A stretch of 6,258 nucleotides of DNA from Flavobacteriales bacterium. GTDB taxonomy: Bacteria > Bacteroidota > Bacteroidia > UBA10329. The stretch is taken from positions 1 to 6,258 of the forward strand of contig DMRV01000129.1 in NCBI GenBank assembly GCA_003456455.1, given 5' to 3'. Below, piece by piece: positions 5,587 to 6,258 of this stretch (within the stretch, counting starts at the first letter, position 1; every line of letters begins with the position of its first letter). A program made the position numbers and the translations under genes. The notes beneath the pieces are model-generated. The model saw only the letters and a program-made list of their open reading frames with translations. It did not search any database and was not told where the DNA came from.

Positions 5587-6258
5587 GTAAAAAAGAGTTT
5601 AGCGCAGGCAATGATTAGCACAAAAGCAAGCATGCGTTTGAGTACCAAATTATTGAACCGAATACTGCCAAAATAGCCTCCCAGTAATCCGCCCATAAGG
5701 GCGATTGCTATTAGAATATACGCCTGAGGTTCAATCGTAATTCCTCGACTTAAATGACCTGCTAATCCAGCGGCAGAATTAACCCAAATGAACGCGGCAG
5801 ATACAGCTGCGGCCTCTTTCATTCTGCCCCAACCCATGATGAGAATGACGGGACTGAGGATGATTCCACCTCCAATGCCAATCATCCCAGAAAACAGTCC
5901 GATGGCTGCTCCAGCAAGCAATCCTTGCCAAAAAGGAACGTCTTTGATCTGGTCGCTTTCTTTTCCGAAAACGCCCAACATTTTCAGCACAGCAAAGACC
6001 AACAAGACCGCCAAGATCTTCTTGTAAATGGATGCGTCAATCTCCATCATTCCGCCCAAAAATGCCATTGGAACAGACGCTAAAGCGAACGCCAAGAATA
6101 ATTTGGAATTGAAATGTCCTTTCCTCGCGTAAGCGAAAAAAGAAATGGCCGCTACGAACAAATTAAGCACCAAGGCAGTCGGTTTCATCACAGAAACAGG
6201 AAATGACCACAAGGCCATGAGCGCCAAATAGCCGCTGGCACCACCGTGACCGACTGCA
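5583..6258 (-). CDS. TauE/SafE family (TSUP) membrane transporter, 5' end beyond right edge
   Basis: This integral membrane protein belongs to the TauE/SafE family; characterised members move sulfite, sulfoacetate or related anions. The frame stays open to the window edge. It reads AVGHGGASGYLALMAL upstream of the first candidate start in the window, a TTG at 6227. That TTG lies inside a conserved family motif, so the real start is outside; roughly 25-35 residues are probably missing. About 224 residues are visible, with around six or seven hydrophobic segments in two similar halves. The first half has GHGGASGYLA and KPTALVLNLFVA; the second has GMIGIGGGIILSPVIL and AAAVSAAFIWVNSAAGLAG. It ends in LFFT, and its TGA overlaps the moaD ATG as ATGA, which ties its expression to cofactor genes. 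The substrate is unknown: a sulfur oxyanion is likely from the family, and molybdate is possible from context only. Confidence 0.9.
   Translation of the reverse strand, partial: AVGHGGASGYLALMALWSFPVSVMKPTALVLNLFVAAISFFAYARKGHFNSKLFLAFALASVPMAFLGGMMEIDASIYKKILAVLLVFAVLKMLGVFGKESDQIKDVPFWQGLLAGAAIGLFSGMIGIGGGIILSPVILIMGWGRMKEAAAVSAAFIWVNSAAGLAGHLSRGITIEPQAYILIAIALMGGLLGGYFGSIRFNNLVLKRMLAFVLIIACAKLFFT

Larger units (their letters stand above)
1918..6258 (-). other. Molybdenum cofactor operon with no gaps between genes
   Basis: Six consecutive minus-strand genes (transporter, moaD, moeB, moaE, moaCB, moaA) have no intergenic base between them. Stop and start overlap as ATGA at 5586-5583, 5353-5350, 4280-4277 and 3837-3834. 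At 2928-2923 the stop and start abut as TAAATG. The promoter must lie beyond the right edge, since no room for one exists inside. The arrangement strongly implies one transcript and coupled translation. The order puts MoaD, its activating enzyme and MoaE together, then the two cPMP-forming enzymes. Confidence 0.9.

Noticed and set aside
6225..6227. TTG at 6227 as the start of the transporter
   Set aside because: The frame continues upstream to the window edge as AVGHGGASGY, part of a conserved TauE/SafE motif, so the gene begins outside the window.

Overview
The window carries six complete genes and two genes cut by its edges, all read from the minus strand. I see no credible plus-strand gene and no RNA gene, mobile element or CRISPR array. 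The gene content suggests Bacteroidota, probably Flavobacteriia-like. The left edge holds the N-terminus of a TonB-dependent receptor with a carboxypeptidase-regulatory-like domain. The moa cluster has a MoaC-MogA/MoaB fusion, and Shine-Dalgarno sequences are poor or absent before most starts. This placement is inference; no marker gene is present.

From right to left, in the direction of transcription, the layout is: a TauE/SafE (TSUP) membrane transporter that enters from beyond the right edge (5583-6258); moaD (5350-5586); a MoeB-type adenylyltransferase with a C-terminal rhodanese domain (4277-5353); moaE (3834-4280); a moaC-moaB/mogA fusion (2926-3837); moaA (1918-2925). The first four junctions are 4-nt ATGA stop/start overlaps, and the fifth is TAA directly followed by ATG. 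This is a tightly coupled molybdenum cofactor operon. After a 69-nt gap comes a two-module DUF445 membrane protein (640-1848). After a further 93 nt, which hold a 12-bp dyad, comes the receptor (1-546), which runs off the left edge.

The operon covers the first half of molybdenum cofactor synthesis. MoaA and the MoaC domain convert GTP to cPMP. MoaD, activated by MoeB and given sulfur, works with MoaE as MPT synthase to convert cPMP to molybdopterin. The MogA/MoaB-like domain would adenylylate molybdopterin. The fused rhodanese domain offers a built-in sulfur relay to MoaD. Molybdate insertion (moeA), nucleotide attachment (mobA) and molybdate uptake (mod) genes are not in the window, nor is any molybdoenzyme.

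The points most worth a second look are the TSUP transporter translationally coupled to moaD, the MoeB-rhodanese protein that lacks the zinc-binding cysteines of E. coli MoeB, the corrected ATG start of the MoaC-MoaB fusion, and the non-ATG start of the DUF445 gene. Nothing here is clearly an undescribed system; most of the window is a compact version of a known pathway.
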